Part shown: positions 63,899 to 64,000 of the stretch, one piece after another | How the letters are laid out: each line of letters starts with the position of its first letter | How positions within the stretch are numbered: the first letter of the stretch is position 1 | Assembly: GCA_947503265.1 (NCBI GenBank) | Contig: CANNDC010000013.1 | Location: forward strand, 43,222-107,221 | Reading direction: 5' to 3' | Source: an uncultured Alteromonadaceae bacterium | Lineage (GTDB): Bacteria > Pseudomonadota > Gammaproteobacteria > Enterobacterales > Alteromonadaceae | DNA length: 64,000 nt | Notes under the pieces: model-generated | The model's database searches: none | Told to the model about the DNA's origin: nothing | Seen by the model: the letters and a program-made list of their open reading frames with translations, nothing else | Program-made: the position numbers and the translations under genes

Positions 63899-64000
63899 TT
63901 AAACAATTCCAGAACCACTGCCACCACTGTTCGGACGCACTTTCGCTACCGCTTGACGATATCCTGATGCACGATAAGTGGCGATGGGGTCAATCGCCCC
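63899..64000 (-). CDS. C-terminal end of an L-rhamnose isomerase-type sugar isomerase (cut by window edge)
   Basis: 33 codons and a TAA stop at the right edge: DPIATYRASGYRQAV followed by a glycine/serine-rich GGSGSGIV end. The DPIATYRASGYR tail and GGGIV-like end resemble, as I recall them, the C-terminus of the Pseudomonas stutzeri type L-rhamnose isomerase (RhaI). It is too short to appear as a normal gene call. The identity fits rhaM and the two rhamnosidases in the locus. Confidence 0.7.
   Translation of the reverse strand, partial: GAIDPIATYRASGYRQAVAKVRPNSGGSGSGIV

Overview
The window looks like a chromosomal segment of a marine gammaproteobacterium, most likely Alteromonadales (an Alteromonas/Paraglaciecola/Glaciecola-like genome). 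The reasons are moderate-to-low GC, housekeeping genes of gammaproteobacterial type (dusC, DUF1289 gene, gltX, tRNA clusters, class IIA fba), a TonB-dependent receptor without any SusD partner, and a polysaccharide-degradation locus with sulfatases, rhamnosidases and uronyl hydrolases. No rRNA, CRISPR array or intact insertion sequence was seen.

Left flank (1-8000) is housekeeping: a pair of overlapping amidohydrolase genes, dusC with a DUF1289 gene, a YiiX-like permuted NlpC/P60 gene, a tRNA-Ala/Glu/Glu operon with its own strong promoter beside gltX, two identical tRNA-Val genes behind a near-perfect sigma70 promoter, a decayed tRNA-Val remnant, and a YhdH/AcuI-type oxidoreductase.

From 8012 to 15402 a leftward operon encodes a TRAP transporter (dctP, dctQ, dctM), a gluconokinase, a LarA-family racemase and the full set larC, larE and larB for its nickel-pincer cofactor. 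The context suggests a nickel-dependent epimerase for a sugar acid rather than lactate.

From 16033 to the right edge lies a large locus best explained as an ulvan (rhamnose 3-sulfate/uronate polysaccharide) utilisation system. It holds three beta-propeller lyase-type proteins: a PL25-like enzyme at 17807-19219, a PL24-like enzyme with Ig-like and dockerin-like modules at 35410-38430, and an unassigned one at 59103-60590 with the same His/His/Tyr/Arg spacing. It also has one GH88, three GH105, two GH78, six sulfatases (one fused to a ThuA domain), L-rhamnose mutarotase, a DUF4861 protein, a TonB receptor, a decayed second TonB receptor, and at the right edge a class II aldolase and the C-terminus of a rhamnose-isomerase-type protein. 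Outer-membrane uptake, lyase cleavage to unsaturated oligosaccharides, desulfation, removal of unsaturated uronate and release of rhamnose can all be assigned to genes here.

Within this locus sits a set not needed for the textbook route: a Tat-exported GMC oxidoreductase with its small subunit, two Gfo/Idh dehydrogenases, a DUF1080 (3-keto-disaccharide hydrolase family) lipoprotein, a ThuA domain fused to a sulfatase, and an Nramp-fold transporter lacking the metal-binding motifs. I infer a possible oxidative (3-keto) glycoside-cleavage branch. A tandem nucleoside-hydrolase-like protein and a CBM-like protein share a further undescribed module. No transcriptional regulator and no sulfatase-maturing enzyme is encoded in the window.
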